A stretch of 48,868 bases of DNA from an uncultured Clostridia bacterium. GTDB lineage: Bacteria; Bacillota; Clostridia; Oscillospirales; Oscillospiraceae. The notes beneath the pieces are model-generated. The model was not told where the DNA came from and searched no databases. It saw nothing but the letters and a program-made list of their open reading frames with translations. Below, one piece after another: positions 33,922 through 42,532 of this stretch. Position numbers and translations under genes: made by a program. How positions within the stretch are numbered: the first letter of the stretch is position 1; each line of letters begins with the position of its first letter. The stretch is from positions 1 through 48,868 of the forward strand of contig CAMVTO010000017.1 of assembly GCA_947170435.1 (NCBI GenBank), given 5' to 3'.

Positions 33922-35088
33922 ATGAAAAAGACATTTGCACTTGTACTGACCATGGTTATGGTTCTCGGTATGCTCGTCGGCTGCGGCGGCGGGAACAGCG
34001 GCGGCGACGCGGCGGAGACCCCGGCACCCTCTACCGACACGGCCGCTCCGGCGGACAGCGCGGCTCCCGCCGAGGCTGATCCGATGGCTGAGCTGATTGC
34101 TGCGGCGCAGGCCGAGGGCGAACTGGTCGTTTACGGCTCCTGCGAGGAGAATTATCTCTCTGCCGCGTGCACGAACTTTGAGAAGCTCTACGGCATCAAG
34201 ACGCAGTATCAGCGCCTCTCCACCGGCGAGGTTCCGACCAAGATCGAGGAAGAGAACGGCAATCCGTCCGCGGACGTATGGTTCGGCGGCACGAACAACC
34301 CGTACGATACCGCGGCTGCCAAGGGCCTGCTGGACAACAGCTACACGCCCATCAATGCCTCCCACCTGACCAAGGACATCTACAAGGATCCCAATGGTTA
34401 CTGGTACGGCATCTATACCGGCATCCTCGGCTTCATGGTCAACAAGGGTGAGCTGGAGCGCCTCGGCCTTGAGGCTCCCCAGACCTGGGATGACCTGCTC
34501 AAGCCCGAGTACAAGGGCCTCATCTGGCTGTCCAACTACAACACCGCCGGCACGGCGAAGCTCGTCGTCAACACGATTCTGCAGATGAAGGGCCACGACG
34601 CGGGCATCCAGTACCTCGTTGACCTTGACAAGAACATCCAGGTCTACACCAAGTCTGGCTCCGGCCCGAGCAAGAACGTCGGTACCGGCGAGTGCGTCAT
34701 CGGCATCGGCTTCCTGCACGATGGTATCACCCAGATCGTGGACAACGGCTATGACAACGTCCAGCTGATTATCCCGCAGGACGGCACGTCCTGCGAGATC
34801 GGGCCGGTCGCCATCTTCAACGGTGCCAAGCATCAGGCTGCTGCCCGCCTGTTCATGGAGTACGCGCTTTCTCCCGACTGCGTGGAGCTCGCCGCGGACA
34901 ACGGTTCCTATCAGTTCCTGGTCATCGACAACGCCAACCAGCCCCAGCAGGCGATCGAGTTCGGTCTCGATCCCGACCTGGTTTGGGATGGCTATGACTT
35001 TGCGGACGCCGCGGAGAACACCGCCAAGTACGTCGAGGAAGTCATGGCGGCTCTGAACGGCGGCGATGACCGCTTCAAGACCGAGTAA
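33922..35088 (+). CDS. ABC importer substrate-binding lipoprotein (AfuA/FbpA family)
   Basis: 388 residues. Lipoprotein signal with the lipobox LVGC (Cys21), then a Gly/Ser/Ala/Pro linker to about residue 55 and a family 1 solute-binding fold (GELVVYGSCEENY, ADVWFGGTNNPYD, GFMVNKGELERLG, FMEYALSPDCVELAADNGSYQF). The family takes up Fe3+ or, in the AfuA branch, hexose phosphates. The D-lyxose isomerase-like gene at the end of this operon favours a sugar (phosphate) over iron. AAAGGAGG lies 9 bases before ATG. Confidence 0.92.
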   Translation: MKKTFALVLTMVMVLGMLVGCGGGNSGGDAAETPAPSTDTAAPADSAAPAEADPMAELIAAAQAEGELVVYGSCEENYLSAACTNFEKLYGIKTQYQRLSTGEVPTKIEEENGNPSADVWFGGTNNPYDTAAAKGLLDNSYTPINASHLTKDIYKDPNGYWYGIYTGILGFMVNKGELERLGLEAPQTWDDLLKPEYKGLIWLSNYNTAGTAKLVVNTILQMKGHDAGIQYLVDLDKNIQVYTKSGSGPSKNVGTGECVIGIGFLHDGITQIVDNGYDNVQLIIPQDGTSCEIGPVAIFNGAKHQAAARLFMEYALSPDCVELAADNGSYQFLVIDNANQPQQAIEFGLDPDLVWDGYDFADAAENTAKYVEEVMAALNGGDDRFKTE

Positions 35089-35122
35089 TCTTTTCTGAAT
35101 AAGCTGAAGAAACTCGAACGAG

Positions 35123-35165
35123 CGGGGGACGACGGTACGCCGCCGTCCCCCGTTTCAATTTTCCG
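35123..35165 (+). terminator. Strong hairpin between the binding-protein and permease genes
   Basis: CGGGGGACGACGG pairs with CCGCCGTCCCCCG (to 35152), one mismatch, with a moderate T stretch (TTTCAATTTT). Likely a partial terminator or mRNA-stabilising structure that makes the binding protein more abundant than the permease. Confidence 0.75.
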
Positions 35166-35192
35166 TTTGTGTGAAAGGAGGAGTTTCCTGAT

Positions 35193-36905
35193 ATGGCAAC
35201 TGCCCAAGGCGCGGCGCTGGATCGGAAGAAACTGATGGCTGACCCCATCATGGTGACCACCATCGTCGTACTCATCACGTTCCTGACTTTATTTATTCTC
35301 TATCCGCTGGCGATCCTGCTGATCGACAGCCTTTACGGCGACGGCAACGGCCTGTCGCTGAGCGTCTTCAAGCGCGTGCTGGCGATGCCAACCTTCACGC
35401 GAGCCATCGGCAATACGCTGAAAATCGGCTTTGTTGTGGGCATTCTCTCCACGCTGATCGGACTTCTGTTCGCCTATGTGGAGGTCTATGTGCGGATGAA
35501 CCGGTTCGCGGGCGGGCTGTTCAAGCTCGTGTCGATGCTGCCGGTGGTCTCGCCGCCGTTCGTGCTGTCGCTGAGCATGATCATGCTCTTCGGCCGCTCG
35601 GGTCTGATCACGCGCTTCCTGCTTGGTATCTATGACAACAACGTCTACGGCTACTGGGGCATCGTCATCGTACAGACGCTGACGTTTTTCCCGGTGTGCT
35701 ACATGATGCTCAAAGGCCTGCTCAAGAACATCGATCCCTCGCTGGAGGAGGCGGCGCGCGACATGGGCGCAAGCCGCTGGAAGGTGTTCACGGACGTCAC
35801 GTTCCCGCTGATGCTGCCCGGTCTCGGCAACGCGTTTCTCGTCACATTCATTGAGTCTATCGCAGACTTTGCGAACCCGATGATCATCGGCGGCTCCTAT
35901 GATACGCTGGCGACGACCATCTACCTCCAAATCACCGGCGCGATGGACAAGGTCGGCGCAGCCGCGATGGCAGTGGTGCTGCTGTGCATCACACTGGCGA
36001 TGTTCGCGGTGCAGAAATACTATCTCGAATCCAAGACTGCCGCGACACTGACCGGTAAGGCGTCCCGCGCCCGTATGCTCATTGAGGACAAGAGCGTGAC
36101 CGTGCCGCTGACGATCCTCTGCTCGCTGGGTGCGCTGTTCGTCATCGTCATGTACATCTGTGTGCCCATCGGCGCACTGTTCCCGACCTGGGGCTATAAG
36201 TTCACGCCTCTGACGTTCAAGTGGTTTGGTCAGGTGTTCAGCAAGTATAAGGGCCTCAAGGCGTTTCGTGACTCGTTTGTGCTGTCCCTGATCGCCTCGC
36301 CGATCACGGCGCTGCTGTCGATGATCATCTCGTACCTCGTCGTGAAGCGCAAGTTCAAGGCGAAGGGATTTATCGAGGCGGTATCTATGCTCGCCATGGC
36401 GGTGCCCGGTACGGTGCTGGGCGTCGGCTACATTCGGGGTTTCTCCGGCGGATTGTTCCGCACGGGATTTTTGCAGGGACTCTACGGCACCGGCGCGATC
36501 CTCATTATCGTGTTCGTGGTGCGCTCGCTGCCCACCGGCACGCGCAGCGGTATCTCGGCGCTGCGCCAAATCGACAAGAGCATTGAGGAATCTGCTTACG
36601 ACATGGGCGCGGACAGCTTCAAGGTCTTTATGACCGTTACGCTGCCGCTCATCAAGGACTCGTTCCTCAGCGGTCTGGTGACCGCATTCGTGCGCTCCAT
36701 CACGGCGATTTCCGCGATTATCCTGCTGGTGACGCCGTCGTATCTGCTCATCACGGTACAGATCAACGAGTTCGCAGAGAAGGGCGCGTTCAGCATCGCC
36801 TGCGCGTTCGCGACGATCCTGATCCTCATCACCTATGGCTCCGTGCTGCTGATGAACCTCGTGATGAAGTTCTTCGGAACCAGCCGCAAAATCAAGGAGG
36901 ACTGA
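35193..36905 (+). CDS. ABC importer permease, two fused membrane domains
   Basis: 570 residues with about 12 membrane segments in two halves. Each half has an EAA loop that contacts the ATPase: EEAARDMGASRWKVF (near 188) and EESAYDMGADSFKVF (near 467). This is the FbpB/AfuB layout. AAAGGAGGAG is 9 bases before ATG. The C terminus is cytoplasmic (GTSRKIKED). Confidence 0.94.
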   Translation: MATAQGAALDRKKLMADPIMVTTIVVLITFLTLFILYPLAILLIDSLYGDGNGLSLSVFKRVLAMPTFTRAIGNTLKIGFVVGILSTLIGLLFAYVEVYVRMNRFAGGLFKLVSMLPVVSPPFVLSLSMIMLFGRSGLITRFLLGIYDNNVYGYWGIVIVQTLTFFPVCYMMLKGLLKNIDPSLEEAARDMGASRWKVFTDVTFPLMLPGLGNAFLVTFIESIADFANPMIIGGSYDTLATTIYLQITGAMDKVGAAAMAVVLLCITLAMFAVQKYYLESKTAATLTGKASRARMLIEDKSVTVPLTILCSLGALFVIVMYICVPIGALFPTWGYKFTPLTFKWFGQVFSKYKGLKAFRDSFVLSLIASPITALLSMIISYLVVKRKFKAKGFIEAVSMLAMAVPGTVLGVGYIRGFSGGLFRTGFLQGLYGTGAILIIVFVVRSLPTGTRSGISALRQIDKSIEESAYDMGADSFKVFMTVTLPLIKDSFLSGLVTAFVRSITAISAIILLVTPSYLLITVQINEFAEKGAFSIACAFATILILITYGSVLLMNLVMKFFGTSRKIKED

Positions 36906-37009
36906 CTCTTTCTTTCAAGAAAAAGAACTTTACCCCGTTACCGACCGAGCTGCCAGTTTGACTGCTCCGCCCGGTAATGAACGTGAGTTTATTTTGAGGA
37001 GTGATTCTT

Positions 37010-38086
37010 ATGGCAAAAGAGAAAAAGGGCGTACGCCTGGAGCATATTTCCAAGATCTATCAGGATCCCAAGACCCACAAGGACTTCTATGCGGTGCATG
37101 ACACCTCGCTGGAGATCGAACCGGGTTCGTTTGTGACGCTGCTGGGGCCGTCGGGCTGCGGCAAGACCACGACGCTGCGTATGATCGCGGGCTTCGAGAG
37201 CCCCGATGAGGGCGAGATCTATCTCGGCGGCGAGCCCATCAACGCGCTCACGCCCAACAAGCGCGACACGGCGATGGTGTTCCAGAGCTACGCGCTGCTG
37301 CCGCATTACAATATTTTTGACAACGTTGCCTACGGCCTCAAGCTGCGCAAAATGGACAAGGACACCATTCGCACCAAGGTGCTGGACATCTTGAAGCTTG
37401 TCGGTCTGGAGGGCATGGAGGCGCGCATGACCAACCAGCTCTCCGGCGGTCAGCAGCAGCGCGTCGCGCTGGCGCGCGCGCTCGTGCTGGAGCCGGGTGT
37501 GCTGCTGTTCGATGAGCCGCTGAGCAACCTCGACGCGAAGCTGCGCGTATCGATGCGTACGGAGATCCGCCGTATCCAGCAGGAGGCGGGCATCACCGCG
37601 ATCTATGTTACGCATGACCAGAGCGAGGCGATGGCACTCTCCGACAAGATCATCATTATGGAAAAGGGTGTCGTGTCGCAGATGGGTTCCCCGCAGGAGA
37701 TCTACTATCACCCGAAAAACGAGTTTGTAGCGGACTTCATCGGCGACGCAAACTTCCTCAAGGGCAAGATGCTTCGCCACGAGGGCGGCGATGGCATCGT
37801 CGCGATCAACGGCACGGAGGTGCGTGTCGCCACGGCGGACAATGTTGCGGACGGCGCGGAGACTACAGTTGTCTTGCGTCCGGAGTCCACGGTGCTGGGC
37901 GATCAGGGCTACTTCCCGGTCAAGGTTATCGTATCCAGCTTCATGGGCGCGTACCAGCTCTACCACGTCATGTTGGGCGATACCAAGCTCATCATCCACG
38001 AGTACAATCCCAAGGGCAAGAAGATTTATGCCATGGGCGAGACCGCCTACATCAACTTCGAGCCGGGCAATGCGCACTGCATCTGA
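37010..38086 (+). CDS. ABC importer ATPase (AfuC/FbpC/PotA-like)
   Basis: 358 residues. Walker A GPSGCGKTTT, Q-loop VFQSYALLPH, signature LSGGQQQRVALARAL, Walker B VLLFDEPLSNLDAK and H-loop YVTHDQSEA are intact. The C-terminal part (about 240-358) is a TOBE-type regulatory domain. GAGGAG is 8 bases before ATG 37010, better than GTG 37001, which overlaps it. Completes the importer with the lipoprotein and permease. Confidence 0.95.
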   Translation: MAKEKKGVRLEHISKIYQDPKTHKDFYAVHDTSLEIEPGSFVTLLGPSGCGKTTTLRMIAGFESPDEGEIYLGGEPINALTPNKRDTAMVFQSYALLPHYNIFDNVAYGLKLRKMDKDTIRTKVLDILKLVGLEGMEARMTNQLSGGQQQRVALARALVLEPGVLLFDEPLSNLDAKLRVSMRTEIRRIQQEAGITAIYVTHDQSEAMALSDKIIIMEKGVVSQMGSPQEIYYHPKNEFVADFIGDANFLKGKMLRHEGGDGIVAINGTEVRVATADNVADGAETTVVLRPESTVLGDQGYFPVKVIVSSFMGAYQLYHVMLGDTKLIIHEYNPKGKKIYAMGETAYINFEPGNAHCI

Positions 38087-38118
38087 CACGCTTTACTTTG
38101 ACGCAAGGAGGACGCCTG

Positions 38119-38805
38119 TTGAAACGAAGTGAGATCAACGCCGCACTGCGGCAGATGGAAGCGATGATCCGGGAATATCGCATCTCACTGCCGGATTTCT
38201 GCCATTTCACGCCGGAGGAATGGCAGACCAAGGGGCATGAGTATGACGAAGTGCGTGACAATATGCTGGGTTGGGATATCACGGACTACGGTCTCGGCAA
38301 GTTTGATGAGGTGGGCTTTTCACTCATCACGCTGCGCAACGGCAACTACCGCATGAGCGATCGGTATCCCAAAACCTATGCGGAAAAGCTGCTGTACCTG
38401 AACGAGGGGCAGTATGCGCCGATGCACTTTCACTGGATGAAGATGGAGGACATCATCAACCGCGCCGGCGGCAATGTGCTGATTCGGGTATATACCGCAA
38501 ATCCAGACGAAAGCATTGATCGTGAAAGTGACGTTACCGTGCATGTGGATGGGCGCACGTTTACTGTGGCGGCCGGCGCACAGGTGCGGCTTCAACCGGG
38601 GCAGAGCATCACCATCACACCGCGCCTCTATCATGATTTTACCGTGGAGGCGGGCGGCGGGCCGGTGTTGCTCGGTGAGGTCAGTCAGTGTAATGATGAC
38701 AATACCGATAACCGCTTTGAGCCGCCGATGGGTCGTTTTCCAACCGTCGAGGAGGATGAAGCGCCATACCGCCTGCTGTGCAACGAGTATCCGGCAGCGA
38801 AATAA
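38119..38805 (+). CDS. D-lyxose isomerase-like sugar isomerase
   Basis: 228 residues, a cupin fold. The metal site MHFHWMKMEDIINRAGG (with His, His and Glu) matches D-lyxose ketol-isomerases of the YdaE type. QLRPGQSITITPRLYHDF-like text (VRLQPGQSITITPRLYHDF) is the second cupin motif. It interconverts D-lyxose and D-xylulose in characterised relatives. TTG 38119 has AAGGAGG 8 bases upstream. It lies 32 bases after the ATPase gene and shares the importer transcript, which suggests the imported substrate is a sugar. Confidence 0.88.
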   Translation: MKRSEINAALRQMEAMIREYRISLPDFCHFTPEEWQTKGHEYDEVRDNMLGWDITDYGLGKFDEVGFSLITLRNGNYRMSDRYPKTYAEKLLYLNEGQYAPMHFHWMKMEDIINRAGGNVLIRVYTANPDESIDRESDVTVHVDGRTFTVAAGAQVRLQPGQSITITPRLYHDFTVEAGGGPVLLGEVSQCNDDNTDNRFEPPMGRFPTVEEDEAPYRLLCNEYPAAK

Positions 38806-38815
38806 GCAGAAAAGA

Positions 38816-38845
38816 GGGAGCGCCACGAGGCGCTCCCTTGCTGTT
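38816..38845. terminator. Terminator between the isomerase and cotJC
   Basis: GGGAGCGCC-ACGA-GGCGCTCCC, with TTGCTGTTT after it on the plus strand and a CTCTTTTC stretch on the minus strand. Serves two convergent genes. Confidence 0.85.
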
Positions 38846-39441
38846 TATCGATCAAAGCCGGGGTTGAGGTAGTAGACGTTTTTCTGATCCATCTTTTCCT
38901 TCGCGAGACGGAGTGCTTCGCCGAAGCGCTGGAAGTGCACGACCTCGCGCTCTCGCAGGAACTTGATGACATCGTTGACATCAGGGTCGTCGGAAAGGCG
39001 CAGGATGTTGTCGTAGGTCACGCGCGCCTTCTGCTCTGCGGCGAGATCTTCCGTCAAATCGGCAATCACATCGCCCTTGACCGCCATGCTGGCGGCGCTC
39101 CAGGGGAATCCGGAGGCGGCAGTGGGGTAGACGCCTGCCGTGTGATCGACAAAATAGGCGTCAAAGCCCGCGGTCTTGATTTGCTCGTCGCTGAGGTCAC
39201 GAGTGAGCTGGTGGATGATCGCGCCCACCATCTCCAGGTGACCCAGTTCCTCGGTGCCGATGTCGGTCAGCAGACCTTTGATCTCCGCGTAGGGCATGGA
39301 GTAGCGCTGGCTGAGATAGCGCATCGAGGCGCCGAGTTCGCCGTCGGGACCTCCGTATTGGCTGATGATCACCGCCGCCAGCTTCGGATTCGGCGTAGCG
39401 ATCTTGACCGGATATTGCAGCTTTTTTTCATAGACAAACAT
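38845..39441 (-). CDS. cotJC: Spore coat protein CotJC, manganese-catalase-like
   Basis: 198 residues starting MFVYEKKLQYPVKI. It has the four-helix ferritin-like pattern with the Mn-binding motifs: GELGASMRYLSQRY, DIGTEELGHLEMVG and, later, EQKARVTYDNI and REREVVHFQRF. CotJC is part of the spore coat and probably detoxifies peroxide. Its ATG overlaps the stop of the upstream cotJ gene by one base. Confidence 0.95.
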   Translation of the reverse strand: MFVYEKKLQYPVKIATPNPKLAAVIISQYGGPDGELGASMRYLSQRYSMPYAEIKGLLTDIGTEELGHLEMVGAIIHQLTRDLSDEQIKTAGFDAYFVDHTAGVYPTAASGFPWSAASMAVKGDVIADLTEDLAAEQKARVTYDNILRLSDDPDVNDVIKFLREREVVHFQRFGEALRLAKEKMDQKNVYYLNPGFDR

Positions 39442-39929
39442 CAGTCATTGCCCTCCCATTCCCACGGCCACGGATCGTCCAGCCATTTGAAGCTTCCGGG
39501 TGTGATATCGGTTTCGCACAGCGGGCCATACTGCTCAATATACTTCTCTCGGCCCTGTTTTCCTAAGCGTACATACGACCAGTAAAGCTCTAACACTTCA
39601 CGGTCATCCCGATGAGTGGTAAGGTAGAGTCCCAGCTCCTGAATGGCAAAGTCCAGCGCCATGAGCTCCGTCAGCGCATTGTTTGCGTGCGGAAAACGGG
39701 ATTTGATCTCCTTATGGAACGGCAGGTTCAGCCCAGGGAACAGCGTTCCGGCGCGCATGGCGTCGTCGTTGGAGTAGCGCTGCGGGTCGCTTTCCTGCAT
39801 GGCAATATAGGGAAAGGCCATCGAGGCGCAAGTGCCGGGCAGGGAACCGTCCATGACGCCGCAGCGGTTCGCGGCGCCTGTGGTCATACCCGCGCTTGCG
39901 TTGGTGTTGGCCTTAGTGGCAGCTTCCAC
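39441..39929 (-). CDS. CotJA-CotJB fusion, spore coat protein
   Basis: 162 residues. Residues about 40-72 (FPYIAMQESDPQRYSNDDAM, then GTLFPGLNLPF) match CotJA. Residues about 72-162 (ANNALTELMALDFAIQELGL...YWSYVRLGKQGREKYIEQYGP, ending PWPWEWEG) match CotJB. In B. subtilis they are separate genes upstream of cotJC; here one frame carries both. Start is GTG 39929 with AAGGAGG 9 bases before it. Upstream on the minus strand CATAGGAT (39981-39974) resembles a sporulation -10 but no -35 was found. Confidence 0.88.
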   Translation of the reverse strand: MEAATKANTNASAGMTTGAANRCGVMDGSLPGTCASMAFPYIAMQESDPQRYSNDDAMRAGTLFPGLNLPFHKEIKSRFPHANNALTELMALDFAIQELGLYLTTHRDDREVLELYWSYVRLGKQGREKYIEQYGPLCETDITPGSFKWLDDPWPWEWEGND

Positions 39930-40087
39930 GAAAGTATTCCTCCTTCAAGAATCGTTGAGCGTTTGCTCACTCCATCCTATGCGTTTAGGGAAAATCGGGA
40001 ACAGGGCTTCCTTTTTGCCCACTGGACTGCTATAATCGGAATAGCGGACAAAATCCCACGCATAGGCTGGTTTTCGGGGGTGGGATT

Positions 40088-40798
40088 GTGTTTTTTGTGG
40101 TAAAACGCCATACGCTGATTCTCTTAGCCTGCGCTGCGGTGGTGCTGACGGCGGCGCTCAGCCTCACTGCCGGCCCGTCACGGCCTGCGTTCGCACCGGC
40201 TCAGGAAGATCCAACCGTGTATGTCTTGGACGCCGGACACGGCGGGGAGGACGGCGGCGCATTGTCCTCGACAGGGGACAAGGAGAGCGACATCAACCTC
40301 GGGATCACGCTGCGGCTGGACGCGCTGCTGCGCCTGCTTGGGAAAGAAACTGTGCTGACGCGGGATACGGATGTGTCGATCTACACCGACGGTGCGGACA
40401 CGCTGCGGCAGAAAAAGGTCTCCGACCTGCGAAACCGGGTGGCTTTGGTGAATGCGATCCCGAATGCGGTGCTGATCAGCATCCATCAAAATAGCTTACC
40501 CGGTGTGCCCAGCGTTCACGGCGCGCAGGCGTTTTACAACACCGTCGAGCCTGGCGCCACATTGGCGCAATCGGTGCAAGCGGCGCTGAACCAAAGCATT
40601 AATACCGGCGAAAAGTCGGAAAAACAGATTGATAAGACCATCTATTTAATGAAAAACGCCACCTGTCCGGCGGTTTTGGTGGAGTGCGGTTTCCTCTCCA
40701 ACGCGGACGAGGCGGCCAGACTCCAGACGCCGGAGCATCAAAAAAAGCTCGCCGCGGCGATTGCGGCGGGCATTCTGAACGAGAGGGAAGTGCCATGA
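40088..40798 (+). CDS. cwlD: Germination-type N-acetylmuramoyl-L-alanine amidase CwlD
   Basis: 236 residues. A signal anchor at 8-30 is followed by the Amidase_3 domain: VYVLDAGHGGEDGGA (His and Glu ligands), LISIHQNSL (second His) and PAVLVECGFLSN (Glu). CwlD removes the peptide to allow muramic-delta-lactam formation in spore cortex. GTG start with GGGGGTGGGA upstream; a GTG three codons later is possible. Translationally coupled to radA (ATGA). Confidence 0.9.
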   Translation: MFFVVKRHTLILLACAAVVLTAALSLTAGPSRPAFAPAQEDPTVYVLDAGHGGEDGGALSSTGDKESDINLGITLRLDALLRLLGKETVLTRDTDVSIYTDGADTLRQKKVSDLRNRVALVNAIPNAVLISIHQNSLPGVPSVHGAQAFYNTVEPGATLAQSVQAALNQSINTGEKSEKQIDKTIYLMKNATCPAVLVECGFLSNADEAARLQTPEHQKKLAAAIAAGILNEREVP

Positions 40799-42162
40799 AA
40801 GCAAAAACAAGCGTATTTTATTGCACCGAGTGCGGGAACGAGACCTCGAAATGGGCGGGACGCTGCCCGGCTTGCGGCGCGTGGAATACGATTGTGGAGC
40901 AGGCAGCACCTAAATCTGTGCCTGCGCCGAAGGGAAGAGGCGGCATGCTGCCTCGCGCGAAAGCGCATCCAATCGACGATCTGAGCGTCGAAGAGGAGCT
41001 GCGCTTCCCGACGGGCATGGGCGAGCTGGACCGTGTTCTGGGCGGCGGCGCGGTGAAAGGCTCGCTGGTGCTTGTCGGAGGTGCGCCGGGCATCGGCAAG
41101 TCCACGCTGATGCTCCAGATCTGCGGCAAGCTGTGCGAGACGAACAAGGTGCTGTATGTATCGGGCGAGGAATCGCCGCACCAGCTCAAAATGCGTGCAA
41201 AACGCCTGAATGTTGCCTCTGACAAGCTGTTTGTCCTGTCAGAAACTTGTCTTGGCGACGTGCTGGAAAGCGTCAACGAGGAGCAGCCGGACGTGCTGAT
41301 CATCGACTCGATCCAGACGCTCTGCAATGAATCGCTGGATTCGCCTGCGGGCAGTGTGGGACAGGTGAAGGACTGCACGATGTCGCTGATGCAGCTTGCC
41401 AAAGGGCAGGGGATCACAGTGTTCGTCATCGGTCACGTCAATAAGGAAGGCTCCATCGCAGGCCCGAAGGTGCTGGAGCACATGGTGGACTGCGTGCTGT
41501 ACTTTGAGGGGGATCAGCACATGACGTACCGTATCCTGCGGGCAGCGAAAAACCGCTTTGGCGCAACGAATGAAATCGGCGTGTTTGAAATGCGCAGCGA
41601 GGGGCTTGCTGAGGTGCCGAACCCGTCAGAAATGCTGCTTTCGGGCCGTCCCGAGGACGCGCCCGGCACCTGTGTCACCTGCGTGATGGAGGGCGCACGC
41701 CCGGTACTTGCCGAGGTTCAGGCATTGCTCGCGCCTGCGGCACAGAACGTTCCGCGCCGCACCAGCAACGGCTTTGACTACAACCGTGCCGCAATGCTTA
41801 TGGCAGTGCTGGAAAAGCGCGGCGCGCTGAAGATCTCATCCTGTGACGCGTTTCTGAACGTGATCGGCGGCCTGACGCTGGACGAGCCGGCAGCGGATCT
41901 TGCCGCGATCCTGGCATTGGCGTCGAGCTATCTGGACAAGCCCATCGGGAATCGTGTGGCCGCAGTGGGGGAAGTGGGCCTCACCGGCGAAGTGCGCAGC
42001 GTCAGCCATCTTGGCCAGCGACTGAGCGAAGTACAGAGGCTCGGCTTTGAGCGCTGCATCATCCCAAAGCACCACGCCGACCGCTTGGAGAGTCTCAAAG
42101 GTCTGACACTGATTCCGGTATCGAATATCGCTGACGCGCTTCGTGAAATTGTGCGCTCTTAA
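40795..42162 (+). CDS. radA: DNA repair protein RadA
   Basis: 455 residues. Zinc finger CTEC...CPAC at 9-29, RecA-like core with Walker A GGAPGIGKST, the RadA KNRFG motif in AAKNRFGATNEIG and a C-terminal Lon-like domain (VGLTGEVRSVSHLGQRLSE). A helicase that drives branch migration in recombination. Start ATG 40795 overlaps the cwlD stop. Confidence 0.96.
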   Translation: MKAKTSVFYCTECGNETSKWAGRCPACGAWNTIVEQAAPKSVPAPKGRGGMLPRAKAHPIDDLSVEEELRFPTGMGELDRVLGGGAVKGSLVLVGGAPGIGKSTLMLQICGKLCETNKVLYVSGEESPHQLKMRAKRLNVASDKLFVLSETCLGDVLESVNEEQPDVLIIDSIQTLCNESLDSPAGSVGQVKDCTMSLMQLAKGQGITVFVIGHVNKEGSIAGPKVLEHMVDCVLYFEGDQHMTYRILRAAKNRFGATNEIGVFEMRSEGLAEVPNPSEMLLSGRPEDAPGTCVTCVMEGARPVLAEVQALLAPAAQNVPRRTSNGFDYNRAAMLMAVLEKRGALKISSCDAFLNVIGGLTLDEPAADLAAILALASSYLDKPIGNRVAAVGEVGLTGEVRSVSHLGQRLSEVQRLGFERCIIPKHHADRLESLKGLTLIPVSNIADALREIVRS

Positions 42163-42301
42163 GCACGCTGTTGCGCGGCACATAATGCAAACAGCCATTG
42201 TCGTTGCTGCCGGTCGCCATAGCGACGGTGCCGGCATAGTTTAAATCGCATAATCCGTCGTTCTGATAGCGGCAATTTGCGCTGCACGGGATATAACTCA
42301 T
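42095..42301 (-). CDS. Small Cys-rich conserved protein, overlaps the radA 3' end
   Basis: 68 residues: MSYIPCSANCRYQNDGLCDL, then NGCLHYVPRNS. Four Cys in a pattern like a small metal-binding protein; I recall proteins of the form xPCxxxCxxQxxGxCxL...CxxFxPR next to radA or spore genes in Clostridia. Convergent with radA; the last 68 bases overlap it. AAAGAAAGGA is about 12 bases before ATG. Longer upstream starts are unlikely. It covers the first part of the 370-base gap before the recombinase; the rest (42302-42532) is AT-rich and shows no gene. Confidence 0.7.
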   Translation of the reverse strand: MSYIPCSANCRYQNDGLCDLNYAGTVAMATGSNDNGCLHYVPRNSVLKSAQFHEARQRYSIPESVSDL

Positions 42302-42532
42302 CTTGATCACGATCCTTTCTTTGGCGTAGTTTGTGCGATTGATCCGAGAATTATAACCGGGCAGCGTAAGGGGAACGCAAATCAATCTATATGTGTAATT
42401 GAACAAAATAAAAACTTTGTTTAAAATAGGGGATTGCATTTTGGGGAGAGGGGCGTTACAATTCATATAAACCAGAGTTGTCCGAAACAAAAACGTTCTA
42501 AGGGATTCTTATGATATTTTGGAGTTGATTGC

